From assembly GCA_963737075.1 (NCBI GenBank), contig CAVTRI010000001.1, positions 2,108,001 to 2,172,000 on the forward strand: a DNA stretch of 64,000 nucleotides, written 5' to 3'. Position 1 is the stretch's first letter; every line of letters starts with the position of its first letter. Positions 53,371 through 60,770 of the stretch are shown here, in pieces. The position numbers and the translations under genes are program-made. Under the pieces are notes generated by a model. The model saw only the letters and a program-made list of their open reading frames with translations, did not search any database and had not been told where the DNA came from. The DNA is from CAVTRI01 sp963737075. Its GTDB lineage: Bacteria > Actinomycetota > Acidimicrobiia > Acidimicrobiales > Palsa-688.

Positions 53371-53790
53371 TCAGACGACGGGGTCAGATCGCACGAGCCT
53401 GCGGGCGAAGCGCCACGGTCCACCGTCTGTTCGCCGGTACCAGTCCCGGCACCGGCCCCAGCCCGCGAGCCCCCGGTTGTTCAACAGGAGCCAGTATCCC
53501 TCGCCCGTCGCCTCTGTCGGACTGGCGACCTGGAGCGTGTAGTTGGACGAGAAGTGCCGGATGTAGGTGATGGCGGGGTCGGAAACATGGTCCTCGTTGA
53601 GCCCTCGATACGCCCCGATGATGGCCTCGCGGCCGACGTATTCCCCCCGACCGTGGAGCTCCACGACGCCGTCGGGTTCGAACAGTTCGGCCTGTTCGGC
53701 AATGCGGCCACTGTCGCCAAGCCGGTAATACGCGGCGAGCAGCTCCTGTAGTTCCTCACGGGCTTCGAGCTCCCAGGTCTCCACGGCCAC
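53371..53790 (-). CDS. SnoaL-like / NTF2-fold protein
   Basis: 139 residues from GTG at 53790 (GTG two codons later is an alternative, ribosome site weak). LQELLAAYYRLGDSGRIAEQAE, LFEPDGVVELHGRGE, YIRHFSSNYTLQVASPTEATG, CRDWYRRTDGGPWRFARR. Nuclear transport factor 2 fold, about the length of scytalone-dehydratase-like proteins. Divergent from the amidohydrolase at 53861. Confidence 0.82.
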   Translation of the reverse strand: MAVETWELEAREELQELLAAYYRLGDSGRIAEQAELFEPDGVVELHGRGEYVGREAIIGAYRGLNEDHVSDPAITYIRHFSSNYTLQVASPTEATGEGYWLLLNNRGLAGWGRCRDWYRRTDGGPWRFARRLVRSDPVV

Positions 53791-53860
53791 CGATCTTGCC
53801 AGGCGACGACTCCCCGCGCCCGGCCATGGAAGGCAGCCCCCTGATAGCGTCCGTCGAGCC

Positions 53861-54694
53861 ATGCTCGGGGGCTTCGAAGTCATCGATGTCCACCACCACG
53901 TGGGTGACCCCTCAGCGGTGTTCGGTGATCTGCCGCTCGCAGGCCAACCGTCGACAGCCGCCGACACAGGCGTCGACGAGGTCGCCAAGCGCCTCCAGGT
54001 CATGGACGAGGGCGGAGCCGACAAGGCGATCGTCATTGCCGGGCACGGGTACTTACGGCCCGAGGGGCTGCAGGACACCATGCGGGTCAACGACCTGATC
54101 GCCGCCTACCGGGACGGTCATCCGACCCGTTTCCCGGCCGCCGTCGGCGTGGTCGAGCCAACCTACGGGCCTCATTCGCTGCCCGAGATCGACCGGGTGG
54201 CGGAAGAACTTGGACTGGCGGGAATCAGCTTCCACGTGCGTTTCCAGGGCGTGTCGCTCGATAGCCAGTGGGTGAGAGCGTACGTCGAACGCATGATCGA
54301 GAAGGGGCTTACGCCGGTGCTCCACGCCGTCCACGAGACGTCTGAGAACCCGCTGTGGAAGGTGGCCATGATCGCCCGCGCCTTCCCTGAGACCCCGATC
54401 CTCGTGCTCGACGCCTTCGGCTCTCACGAGGGCACAAAGGAGTGCTATTTCACAGCGGATGTGGCCCCGAACCTCGTGTTCGACACCAGCCTTGCCTCCG
54501 GCTGGGGTTTCATCGAGCACTTCGCCCGGTCGTTCGGTGCCGAACGGGTGGCGTTCGGCACCGACCTGTACTCCTGGCCGCTCGGGCGCAAGATCAGCCT
54601 CATTGCGCGCGAGGTAGCTGACTCGGCCCTCAACGATGGGGATAAGCGGCTCATCCTGGCGGGCAATGCCCGCCGGCTTTTCCGCATCCCCTGA
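53861..54694 (+). CDS. Amidohydrolase family protein (short form)
   Basis: 277 residues. EVIDVHHHVGDPSAV carries the HxH motif; GISFHVRFQG, VLHAVHETSENPLWK (central His) and VAFGTDLYSWPLG (C-terminal Asp) complete the metal site. Shorter than the ACMSD-like proteins at 29803-44048 and keeps HxH. Ends 17 bp from the stop of the UGSC gene in opposite direction, convergent. Confidence 0.88.
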   Translation: MLGGFEVIDVHHHVGDPSAVFGDLPLAGQPSTAADTGVDEVAKRLQVMDEGGADKAIVIAGHGYLRPEGLQDTMRVNDLIAAYRDGHPTRFPAAVGVVEPTYGPHSLPEIDRVAEELGLAGISFHVRFQGVSLDSQWVRAYVERMIEKGLTPVLHAVHETSENPLWKVAMIARAFPETPILVLDAFGSHEGTKECYFTADVAPNLVFDTSLASGWGFIEHFARSFGAERVAFGTDLYSWPLGRKISLIAREVADSALNDGDKRLILAGNARRLFRIP

Positions 54695-54711
54695 ACTTCC
54701 CGGGGGCGGAC

Positions 54712-55234
54712 TCAGGTGGTCCAGAGCGCCAGCACCTCTTCGACGATGGCACGCGCCCGGTCGATGACTTCTGGCTCCTCGATGCCGCCGATCGGGTGCT
54801 GGACGACCACGATGCGGGCGTCGGGCAAGCGAAAGGCGCGCGCCATCTGCTCGGTGAGGCGGAGGAAGCTGGTGGTGGTGACCACGACCGTGGGAATCGC
54901 CTGCGATTCGAGTTGGATGAGGTCGTGGACACTCCACGACGTGCAGGAGCCTCAATCGGCGCTGCCGGTGAGGACCAGAATCCGCCTCCTTCACAAGCTC
55001 GACGATCACCTCGTCCGGTGCCGGCTGGGCGGCGTTCTTCTGCAACACCACGGGAGGAGGGCCACCTGCCCGTTCGGCCAGGCGCTCGGCGACATACGTC
55101 ATGAGCAATCCGGCATTCGGCTTCATGTTGTCGAGCACGCCGATCCGGGCCCCGGCGAGGACGCGCCGTGGACGAGCGAGCTGATGGTCGACTTCGACGA
55201 CGGCCCCATCAGGTCGGAACATACTGATCGTCAC
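54712..55234 (-). CDS. UGSC-family (seleno)protein, in-frame UGA (Sec) at 54954-54952
   Basis: About 173 residues from GTG at 55234 (AAGGAG eight bases before). First frame: GVLDNMKPNAGLLMTYVAERL, VVLQKNAAQPAPDEVIVELVKEAD. Second frame: LVLTGSADUGSCTSWSV, PTVVVTTTSFLRLTEQMARAF, ARIVVVQHPIGGIEEPE, stop 54712-54714. In this family the motif is [U/C]GSC and Sec is known at the first position; here the codon is TGA, with a hairpin that fits a bacterial SECIS (next entry). The frames join near 54977-54985 by one extra base, so the gene as written has both a frameshift and a UGA. Operon with the neighbour gene at 55263, 28 bp upstream. The Sec reading is an inference from motif and structure. Confidence 0.8.
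54922..54940 (-). promoter_or_regulatory. SECIS-like hairpin behind the UGA codon
   Basis: On the minus strand GTCGTGGA-GTG-TCCACGAC, an 8-bp stem with a 3-nt loop that starts with G. The loop begins 19 nt after the UGA, inside the 16-37 nt range known for bacterial SECIS, where the first or second loop base is G. TGAG/CTCA can extend the stem outside an internal bulge. The same bases code conserved residues (TSWSVHD), as bacterial SECIS elements do. Confidence 0.6.
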
Positions 55235-55262
55235 GATGTAGCTCCTTGGTTATCGGAGAGAT

Positions 55263-56354
55263 TCACCACGTCTCCACGGGGACGGTGACGCTCTCGGAAA
55301 TGCTGCCCCAGGACGGTATGACGCAGGAGTGTTTGCCGGGGCCTCCCGCCACCAGCACCCGGATGCGCTCGGGAGGCGCGACGATCGGCATCATCCAGTC
55401 GGGATCATCCAAATCCGTGGCCCACGGCGCCCCGAACCCGGCGCGCTCCGGATGGTGCCGCTTCCAGACCCGCAGCGGCAGCCGGGCACGCTCATACAGA
55501 AACAGCTGCACGTCCTCGCGGGACCACCCCTCGGCGGCCGCCTGGGCGGCGTGCTCGGGGCACAGGATGATGAAGAACTCCGATGCCATCATCGGGGCGT
55601 TGTTGGACCCGAGAGTCGCCATCACGGACGCCACCTTCTCGAGGATGGGCGCCGCACGAGTCGACCACATGTCATGGCAGTTGTGCGGGCCCTCCACGGC
55701 GGCCACGGTCACCGCGCTCGTCGTATCGACTCCCCGGCTCCGGGGGTAGAGAGGCCACGGCGTGGCGGGGCCGTTCTCCGCGAAACAGTAGGTGTATTTG
55801 GCCGGGTGCCCTTGCGTCGACGCATCACCGTCGCCGGGGACCCCGCCGCCGACATGCAACAGCAGGAGCCGGATCGCCCGCCCCGTCGTGGCGTTCGCCC
55901 GGCAACCGGGGCCGAACGTCCCGACGGCAGGGTTGAAGCCTCTCTCGTCGACGATCTCGCCATGGACGCCGATCATGATGGCGACGGCGTGGGTAGTGGC
56001 CTGCACCCCGCGCAGGTTGAACTCCGGACGAGCCATCGCCCGCACCGCGGCGACGATGACCGGGAACACCTCCGGTTGGCACCCTGCCATCACGGCGTTG
56101 ACGGCAACCAGCCGTGCCGTCGCCCCACCCGAGCGGGGCGGGAGCACCGCCAGGATGTCGTCCGCCGAACCGGGATACCCGGCGAGCATGCACTCGACCC
56201 GCTCGGGCGTCGGGGCCACGACCGGCAGACCGTCTCCCCACCCGTGCTCGGCGAGCACGCCATACAGCTGCTCGGGCGATTCGTCGACCAGCTGCAAGAG
56301 CTCGGCCGCCGCCTCCTGCGTCGCCCCGCTAGGCACAAATTCGTACGCTAGCAT
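55263..56354 (-). CDS. UGSC-neighbour family protein A (unnamed)
   Basis: 363 residues, no function recognised. LAEHGWGDGLPVVAPTPERVE near the N-terminus, VNAVMAGCQPEVFPVIVAAV, GVQATTHAVAIMIGVHG, FGPGCRANATTGRAIRLLLLHVGG, GSNNAPMMASEFFIILCPEHAA, VAGGPGKHSCVIPSWG. A paralogue (62992-64000) has the same blocks, including GWGDGLP, AMAGC, the ATTG block and WGES for WGSI. Two Cys are common to both (MAGC and the GC before GRAI). It sits 28 bp upstream of the UGSC gene, so the products may work together. The ATG at 56354 has no ribosome site and lies five bases from operator site 5: either leaderless or started later. Confidence 0.75.
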   Translation of the reverse strand: MLAYEFVPSGATQEAAAELLQLVDESPEQLYGVLAEHGWGDGLPVVAPTPERVECMLAGYPGSADDILAVLPPRSGGATARLVAVNAVMAGCQPEVFPVIVAAVRAMARPEFNLRGVQATTHAVAIMIGVHGEIVDERGFNPAVGTFGPGCRANATTGRAIRLLLLHVGGGVPGDGDASTQGHPAKYTYCFAENGPATPWPLYPRSRGVDTTSAVTVAAVEGPHNCHDMWSTRAAPILEKVASVMATLGSNNAPMMASEFFIILCPEHAAQAAAEGWSREDVQLFLYERARLPLRVWKRHHPERAGFGAPWATDLDDPDWMMPIVAPPERIRVLVAGGPGKHSCVIPSWGSISESVTVPVETW

Positions 56355-56359
56355 TGCTT

Positions 56360-56371
56360 GACACTTGTGTC
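56360..56371. promoter_or_regulatory. Operator site 5 (GACA-N4-TGTC)
   Basis: TGACACTTGTGTCTA in the 50-bp divergent gap between UGSC-neighbour A and YNRWYERDHF protein B, 33 bp upstream of the latter. It includes TTGACA, a possible -35 box. Matches sites 1-4. Confidence 0.6.
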
Positions 56372-56404
56372 TACTGTGTTACGGACACGCAGGAGGGAGG
56401 GTGC

Positions 56405-57235
56405 ATGGCATATCCGTTGGAGCCGGGAGGCGTGGCCGACTACCCCGTCAAGGTAGGAAGCGCACTGGTGACGATGGTGGATCCACACCGCGGATTCGAG
56501 AAGGCGTACAACCGGTGGTACGAGCGGGACCACTTCTATGCGGGGTGCATGATCGGCCCGTATCTGTTCGCGGGCAGCCGTTGGGTGGCGCCGCGTGCTC
56601 TCAAGGATCTCCGGTGGCCGACGACTGAAAGGGTCGCCCAGCCCCACGACGCCGGTTCCTACGTTGCTATCTATTGGGTGGAAAAAGGGCATCACGAGGA
56701 CCACTTCACTGACTGGGCGGTGCCTCAGGTCCATTGGCTGTACGCCAACAATCGCGGTTTCCCCGAACGCCGTCACATCCACACGGTGGTGGTCGATCAC
56801 GTCGGAGCCACCTACCGAGACGACGACCCCGTGCCGGTCGATGTGGCCTTGGACTACGGCTACCCGGGCGTGGTCGTCGCCTGGTTCGACGGCCGGGATG
56901 GACGCCCCGCTGCCGAGCTCCACGCCGAGCTGGGCCGGCAGCTCATCCCTGACCTGCTGTCCGGCTCCTCGATAGAGATCGAATCCTCGTGGACTCCGTC
57001 GAACCCCTCGGAGGAGGTTTCGACGGGCAGCCCTATGCCGCTCGGCAGCCCGCCGGGAGGACCCAACCGCCTACTGCAGATCTTCTTCGTCGAAGGCGAC
57101 GTGAGCCAGCAGATGGACCGGTTGCGCTCGTATACCGACGCCATCGAAAAGGAGGGGTTGGCCGACACCCAGCTGGTGGCGCCGTTCTACCGCACCTCGC
57201 CCGGGAAGGACACGTTCCTCGACGAACTCTGGTAA
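56405..57235 (+). CDS. YNRWYERDHF-motif protein B
   Basis: 276 residues from ATG at 56405, AGGAGGGAGG four bases before. VGSALVTMVDPHRGFEKAYN and RWYERDHFYAGCMIGPYLFA, GSRWVAPRALKDLRWP, and VPVDVALDYGYPGVVVAWFDG, ending FLDELW. It matches protein A (5189) over the whole length, with the most conserved stretch at residues 20-60. The two have the same operator, different neighbours (CoA ligases versus UGSC), and no signal or membrane segment. A role as small binding or oxygenase-type barrel protein is possible; I do not recognise an enzyme. Confidence 0.78.
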   Translation: MAYPLEPGGVADYPVKVGSALVTMVDPHRGFEKAYNRWYERDHFYAGCMIGPYLFAGSRWVAPRALKDLRWPTTERVAQPHDAGSYVAIYWVEKGHHEDHFTDWAVPQVHWLYANNRGFPERRHIHTVVVDHVGATYRDDDPVPVDVALDYGYPGVVVAWFDGRDGRPAAELHAELGRQLIPDLLSGSSIEIESSWTPSNPSEEVSTGSPMPLGSPPGGPNRLLQIFFVEGDVSQQMDRLRSYTDAIEKEGLADTQLVAPFYRTSPGKDTFLDELW

Positions 57236-57260
57236 TCGGAAGCGCCAACCGGCCTCGCCA

Positions 57261-57500
57261 TCATCCCTTGATGCGGGGCATCACCTGCTCCACAAACGGA
57301 CGGTTCAGAGCGAGGAACTCCCGGAGGGCGGCCACCGACACCGGGGCCAGGCCGATTTGGCCAGGTAACGGCCGGGTGGCGAGTGTAGGGGTTTGTCACC
57401 CCCGTGCTCAGCCGGATGGTGCTGGTGGCGGCCGCTGCCGTCCCTAGCGCCACGAAGGGATCACCCGCTGATGGCAAGGTAGTGTCCCGGCCCAAGACCG
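57261..57500 (-). pseudogene. Remnant of a luciferase-like gene, internally deleted
   Basis: One frame gives GDPFVALGTAAAATSTIRLS and TGVTNPYTRHPAV, the N-terminal LLM blocks; another gives QIGLAPVSVAALREFLALNR and PFVEQVMPRIKG with a stop at 57261-57263, a plausible protein C-terminus. About 200 residues are missing between them and the frame differs. No start is visible. This fills most of the 290-bp gap before the pseudo-isochorismatase. Confidence 0.5.
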
Positions 57501-57526
57501 GCGCCCGATCCGGGTACAGTCGCACC

Positions 57527-58153
57527 ATGGCTCTAGACCCAGAGCTGGTCGCGCCTGCGCACACGGCGATCGTCCTCAACGAGCTCCAGCGGGGAACGGT
57601 CGGTGACACGGCAAGTTTGCCGATGCTGGCCAAGGTGGCGCCCCCTGCGGTGACAGCGGCAGCCAGGCTTGTCCAGGCTGGCCGATCGGTCGGCGTGCAG
57701 GTCGTCCACTGCGTGGCCGCCAGCAGAGTCGACTTCAAAGGGTCGATGCGCAACACGGTCTTCGCCGCCCGCGCTCGCAAGCAAGCGGCGTCGCATCCAC
57801 GCACGGCGGAGGATCTGGCTGCATTCGCCGAGGTCGTCCCCGAGATCGGTGTCGAGCCCGAAGACCTCGTCATCTCCAGGTTGCACGCCATGTCGCCCAT
57901 GACCGACACCGGACTCGACATAGTTCTCCGCAACCTGGGCGTCACGACGACGGTTGTCGGGGGTGTGTCGCTGAACATCGGCGTGATGGGCCTCGTCATC
58001 GAGGCCGTCAACCGTTCCTACGACGTCGTGGTTCCCCGGGACGCGTCGGTCGGGGTGCCGGCCGAGTACGGCGACATGGTGCTGGACAATTCGTTGTCAC
58101 TCATCTCGCGTCTCACGACCGTCGACGAGCTGATCTCCATCTGGAAGTCTTAA
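57527..58153 (+). CDS. Isochorismatase-like protein without catalytic Cys and Asp
   Basis: 208 residues from ATG at 57527. HTAIVLNELQRGTVG replaces the usual D of the DxQ motif by N; GGVSLNIGVMGLVIEAVNR replaces the catalytic Cys by Gly. The Rossmann-like alpha/beta fold is otherwise kept: VQVVHCVAA, LVISRLHAMSPMTDTGLD, YDVVVPRDASVGV. Active members hydrolyse amides or vinyl ethers with a D-K-C triad; this one cannot do so in the known way. Possibly a binding protein. It lies beside the LLM remnant and the KARI-like gene. Confidence 0.85.
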   Translation: MALDPELVAPAHTAIVLNELQRGTVGDTASLPMLAKVAPPAVTAAARLVQAGRSVGVQVVHCVAASRVDFKGSMRNTVFAARARKQAASHPRTAEDLAAFAEVVPEIGVEPEDLVISRLHAMSPMTDTGLDIVLRNLGVTTTVVGGVSLNIGVMGLVIEAVNRSYDVVVPRDASVGVPAEYGDMVLDNSLSLISRLTTVDELISIWKS

Positions 58154-58179
58154 CCAGGACCCTCTGCTCGATAGAGCCG

Positions 58180-59163
58180 TCAACGCGATTGCTGGGTCGC
58201 CACGCCGGATCCCAAGCGTTTGCGCAGGTCGGCCTCGAACTTGCGTACGGCCGGTCCGGCGTGCCGTTCCTTGAGCTCACTCAGCGTGGAGTAGCCCGAG
58301 TCGCGCTCAGCATCCCACTCGTCGGCGAACCTGCCGCTCTCGATGTCGTCGGCGAGCGCTCGCATGGTTGTGAGGAAGTCGAGGTGATCGAAACGGTCAC
58401 GGCGGCTGAGCTGGCCGTACTGACTCGTCGGCGAATGGAACTCCGACTGGACCGCGTATCCAACCTCGCGCAACAACCGATACGTTCGCTCCACTTCACC
58501 GGACAGCACGAGTTCGGTGACAATCGCCTCCTGGGGGATTCCACGTTCCAGCATCGTCTGCACGAAGGCGCTGTTGAGGGCGGTCATTGCCGGCGAGAGG
58601 AGCTGTTCCACGCCCAGATCGAGCAGCGCCTCTTGCATGGCGGTCATCTCAATGGCGCCCTGCCTCAATCCCCCTATGCCCTTGGCGACGGCCAGAACCC
58701 TGTCAAGCGCGCGGCCCGATACGTCCCGGTGCGCCCCAACCGCGGTGATGAAACCGACGTCCTCCTCGTAGCAGCGGCGCACTTCTGGACCAAGCATCCG
58801 AGGTGCGACCAGGCCAGCATCACCGGGCGGCTCCAGACGACTGAACGCCAACGTATAGCCGCTCCCAACCACGACGCAGGAGTGGAGTCCCGGCCGAAGT
58901 CCCAGCAGCGCCACGACATCGTCCGGCACGAGGACGCAGATCACATCGCCGTCGCTGGCCTCGGCAATCTCGTGAACGTCGAATCCGTCCTCGACGGCCT
59001 GCTCCCGTGTGGCGTCCCTGCGTACGCACACAACTGGCCGCAAACCACTGTCGCGCAGATTGAGGGCCCATGACCGACCCTGGTTGCCGTAGCCGACCAC
59101 CGCCACGGCATCCCCGCTCAAGGCTCCGAGGTCGGCGTCCTTTTCGTAGTAGATCGTCGTCAC
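58180..59163 (-). CDS. Ketol-acid reductoisomerase-like NAD(P)-binding protein
   Basis: 327 residues from GTG at 59163. VAVVGYGNQGRSWALNLRDS is the Rossmann motif of the IlvC type, VAPRMLGPEVRR fits the substrate loop, and AKGIGGLRQGAIEMTAMQE with DLGVEQLLSP keeps the Asp and Glu of the two-magnesium site; TELVLSGEVERTY keeps the next Glu pair in part. The C-terminal knot is shorter and diverged, the Lys/His motifs of real IlvC are not clear and no ilv genes are nearby, so a related reduction or isomerisation in this catabolic island is more likely than valine synthesis. Confidence 0.78.
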   Translation of the reverse strand: MTTIYYEKDADLGALSGDAVAVVGYGNQGRSWALNLRDSGLRPVVCVRRDATREQAVEDGFDVHEIAEASDGDVICVLVPDDVVALLGLRPGLHSCVVVGSGYTLAFSRLEPPGDAGLVAPRMLGPEVRRCYEEDVGFITAVGAHRDVSGRALDRVLAVAKGIGGLRQGAIEMTAMQEALLDLGVEQLLSPAMTALNSAFVQTMLERGIPQEAIVTELVLSGEVERTYRLLREVGYAVQSEFHSPTSQYGQLSRRDRFDHLDFLTTMRALADDIESGRFADEWDAERDSGYSTLSELKERHAGPAVRKFEADLRKRLGSGVATQQSR

Positions 59164-59256
59164 GGGTTCATCTTGGCGTGCGCGTTGCCGGAAGTCGAGG
59201 CCGCAGCGCACCGCGGTTCGAAGGTAGAGTTACGCCACACGTAAAAGGGGATCGCG

Positions 59257-60585
59257 GTGCCCGCGGATGATCGAGTAGTCGTTGAGTTTGACCAACACTC
59301 GCCGGCGTACAAAGCCGGGTTCCCTTCGATCAGCCATGAGCTCCGTTCCCAGTGTCCTGTGGTGTGGAGCGAGCAGCACGGCGGCTATTGGATTGTGACT
59401 GGCCGAGGGCTCATCGGCGAGATGGCGAAACGACCCGACGTGCTGTCCAACGATCACGATCCACTTGGCCGTCGGCGAGGCTACGGAGGCGTCGCCATCC
59501 CCAGCCCTGTCAACTCTCGGACCCGGGGTGGGTTTTTGGAGATGGACCCGCCCGGCCAACTGGCGTACCGCCAAGTGCTCAATCCTTATCTTTCGCCGTC
59601 CGCGGTGGAGCGGTGGCGCCCCATGGTGACGGACCTTGCCAGCGCTTGCATCGACGAGGTGATCGAGAGCGGTCGGATTGACTTCGTCGACGACCTGGCG
59701 AACGTTGTGCCGGCGGTGCTGACGATGGGCATGCTCGGTTTCCGCCTCGTCGACTGGGTGCATTACTGCGAACCGGCACACGCCATCGTCTACACCCCCC
59801 CGCAAAGCCCCGGCTGGGACCGGGTCATCGAACTGACGATGCTGATGGCGGCCCGCCTGGCGAACGAGCTCGATCAGGCGAAGACGAGCCCACAGCCAGG
59901 CATGCTGGCCTCGCTCGTCGAGGCCCAGCACGCCGATCCCGATGTCTTCAACGATGAGGACATCTTAGGGACGCTCACCCTGCTCATTGGCGGGGGCTTC
60001 GACACGACAACGGCCCTGCTGTCCCATGCCCTCCACTGGCTGGACGGTCGTCCAACCGAGCGGGTACGTCTGATACAGGATGCTTCGTTGCTGGATACGG
60101 CGACAGAAGAGTTTCTGCGCTTTGTGACGCCTGCTCAAGGCGGAGGACGCACGATCACAGCCGACTGTGAGATCGCAGGCCACCGATTTCTCGAAGGAGA
60201 ACGGGTTTGGATGGCCTACGGTCTGACCAATCACGATCCCGAATCCTTCCCCAATCCGGACGAGATCGTTATCGACCGGTTCCCCAACCGCCACGCGGCC
60301 TTCGGTCTTGGCGTGCACCGGTGTATCGGCTCCAACCTCGCCCGCATGAGCTTCAAGACCATCATCGGCGAGGTTCTGACTCGTCTCCCCGAGTACGCGA
60401 TCCGGCATGAGGGGATCATTCGCTACGAGGATGTCGGCACGATCAACGGTTATCAGCACTTACCGGCCAGCTTTTCCCCCGGCCAACGCCGGGGCCAACC
60501 CCTGGCCGAGGTCATCGAGAAGTGGCAGGCGGTGCTCGACGGGAACGAACGTGACGGAAAGGACGATGATGCGCGTACAAGTTGA
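59257..60585 (+). CDS. Cytochrome P450
   Basis: 442 residues from GTG at 59257. I-helix LIGGGFDTTTAL (oxygen-binding Asp-Thr variant), K-helix EEFLRFVTP (ExxR), and FGLGVHRCIGSNLAR with the haem Cys. Soluble bacterial class-I P450 that needs a ferredoxin; the ferredoxin gene overlaps its end by 20 bp. Inverted repeat TTACG-CCACA-CGTAA lies 25 bp upstream. A hydroxylation of the skeleton handled by the neighbours is likely (inference). Confidence 0.95.
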   Translation: MPADDRVVVEFDQHSPAYKAGFPSISHELRSQCPVVWSEQHGGYWIVTGRGLIGEMAKRPDVLSNDHDPLGRRRGYGGVAIPSPVNSRTRGGFLEMDPPGQLAYRQVLNPYLSPSAVERWRPMVTDLASACIDEVIESGRIDFVDDLANVVPAVLTMGMLGFRLVDWVHYCEPAHAIVYTPPQSPGWDRVIELTMLMAARLANELDQAKTSPQPGMLASLVEAQHADPDVFNDEDILGTLTLLIGGGFDTTTALLSHALHWLDGRPTERVRLIQDASLLDTATEEFLRFVTPAQGGGRTITADCEIAGHRFLEGERVWMAYGLTNHDPESFPNPDEIVIDRFPNRHAAFGLGVHRCIGSNLARMSFKTIIGEVLTRLPEYAIRHEGIIRYEDVGTINGYQHLPASFSPGQRRGQPLAEVIEKWQAVLDGNERDGKDDDARTS

Positions 60586-60763
60586 TCCCGCGATCTGCCA
60601 AGGCCACACCCTCTGCGCCCTCGCCGCACCCCAGGTCTTTCTCCTCGGCGAAGAAGACGGTCACGCCTACGTCGCCATCGGTGAGGTCCCCTCCGAGCTT
60701 GAAGACGCGGTTCGAAAAGCGGTTGCCACCTGCCCGGAAGGTGCAATCACCGTGCAAGACTGA
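60566..60763 (+). CDS. Ferredoxin, 3Fe-4S type with His in the cluster motif
   Basis: 65 residues, starting ATG at 60566 or 60569. Cluster motif CQGHTLC has His where the second Cys would be, then CP at the C-terminus (TCPEGA), as in mycobacterial ferredoxins that serve P450s. It overlaps the P450 gene by 20 bp. AAAGGA lies four bases upstream. Very likely the redox partner of that P450. Confidence 0.9.
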   Translation: MMRVQVDPAICQGHTLCALAAPQVFLLGEEDGHAYVAIGEVPSELEDAVRKAVATCPEGAITVQD

Positions 60764-60770
60764 GCTGACG

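Noticed and set aside
54952..54954. Plain stop codon that ends a truncated UGSC gene
   Set aside because: The frame goes on for 79 more codons with conserved family sequence, the codon lies at the known Sec column, and a SECIS-like hairpin follows; still, sequence error is not excluded.
54053..55234. Minus-strand open frame of 393 codons over the UGSC and amidohydrolase genes
   Set aside because: Only its first part is the UGSC protein; after the frameshift it reads out of frame and then antisense to the amidohydrolase gene.
58180..59163. Housekeeping ilvC
   Set aside because: Diverged C-terminal knot and no ilvB, ilvN or leu genes around.
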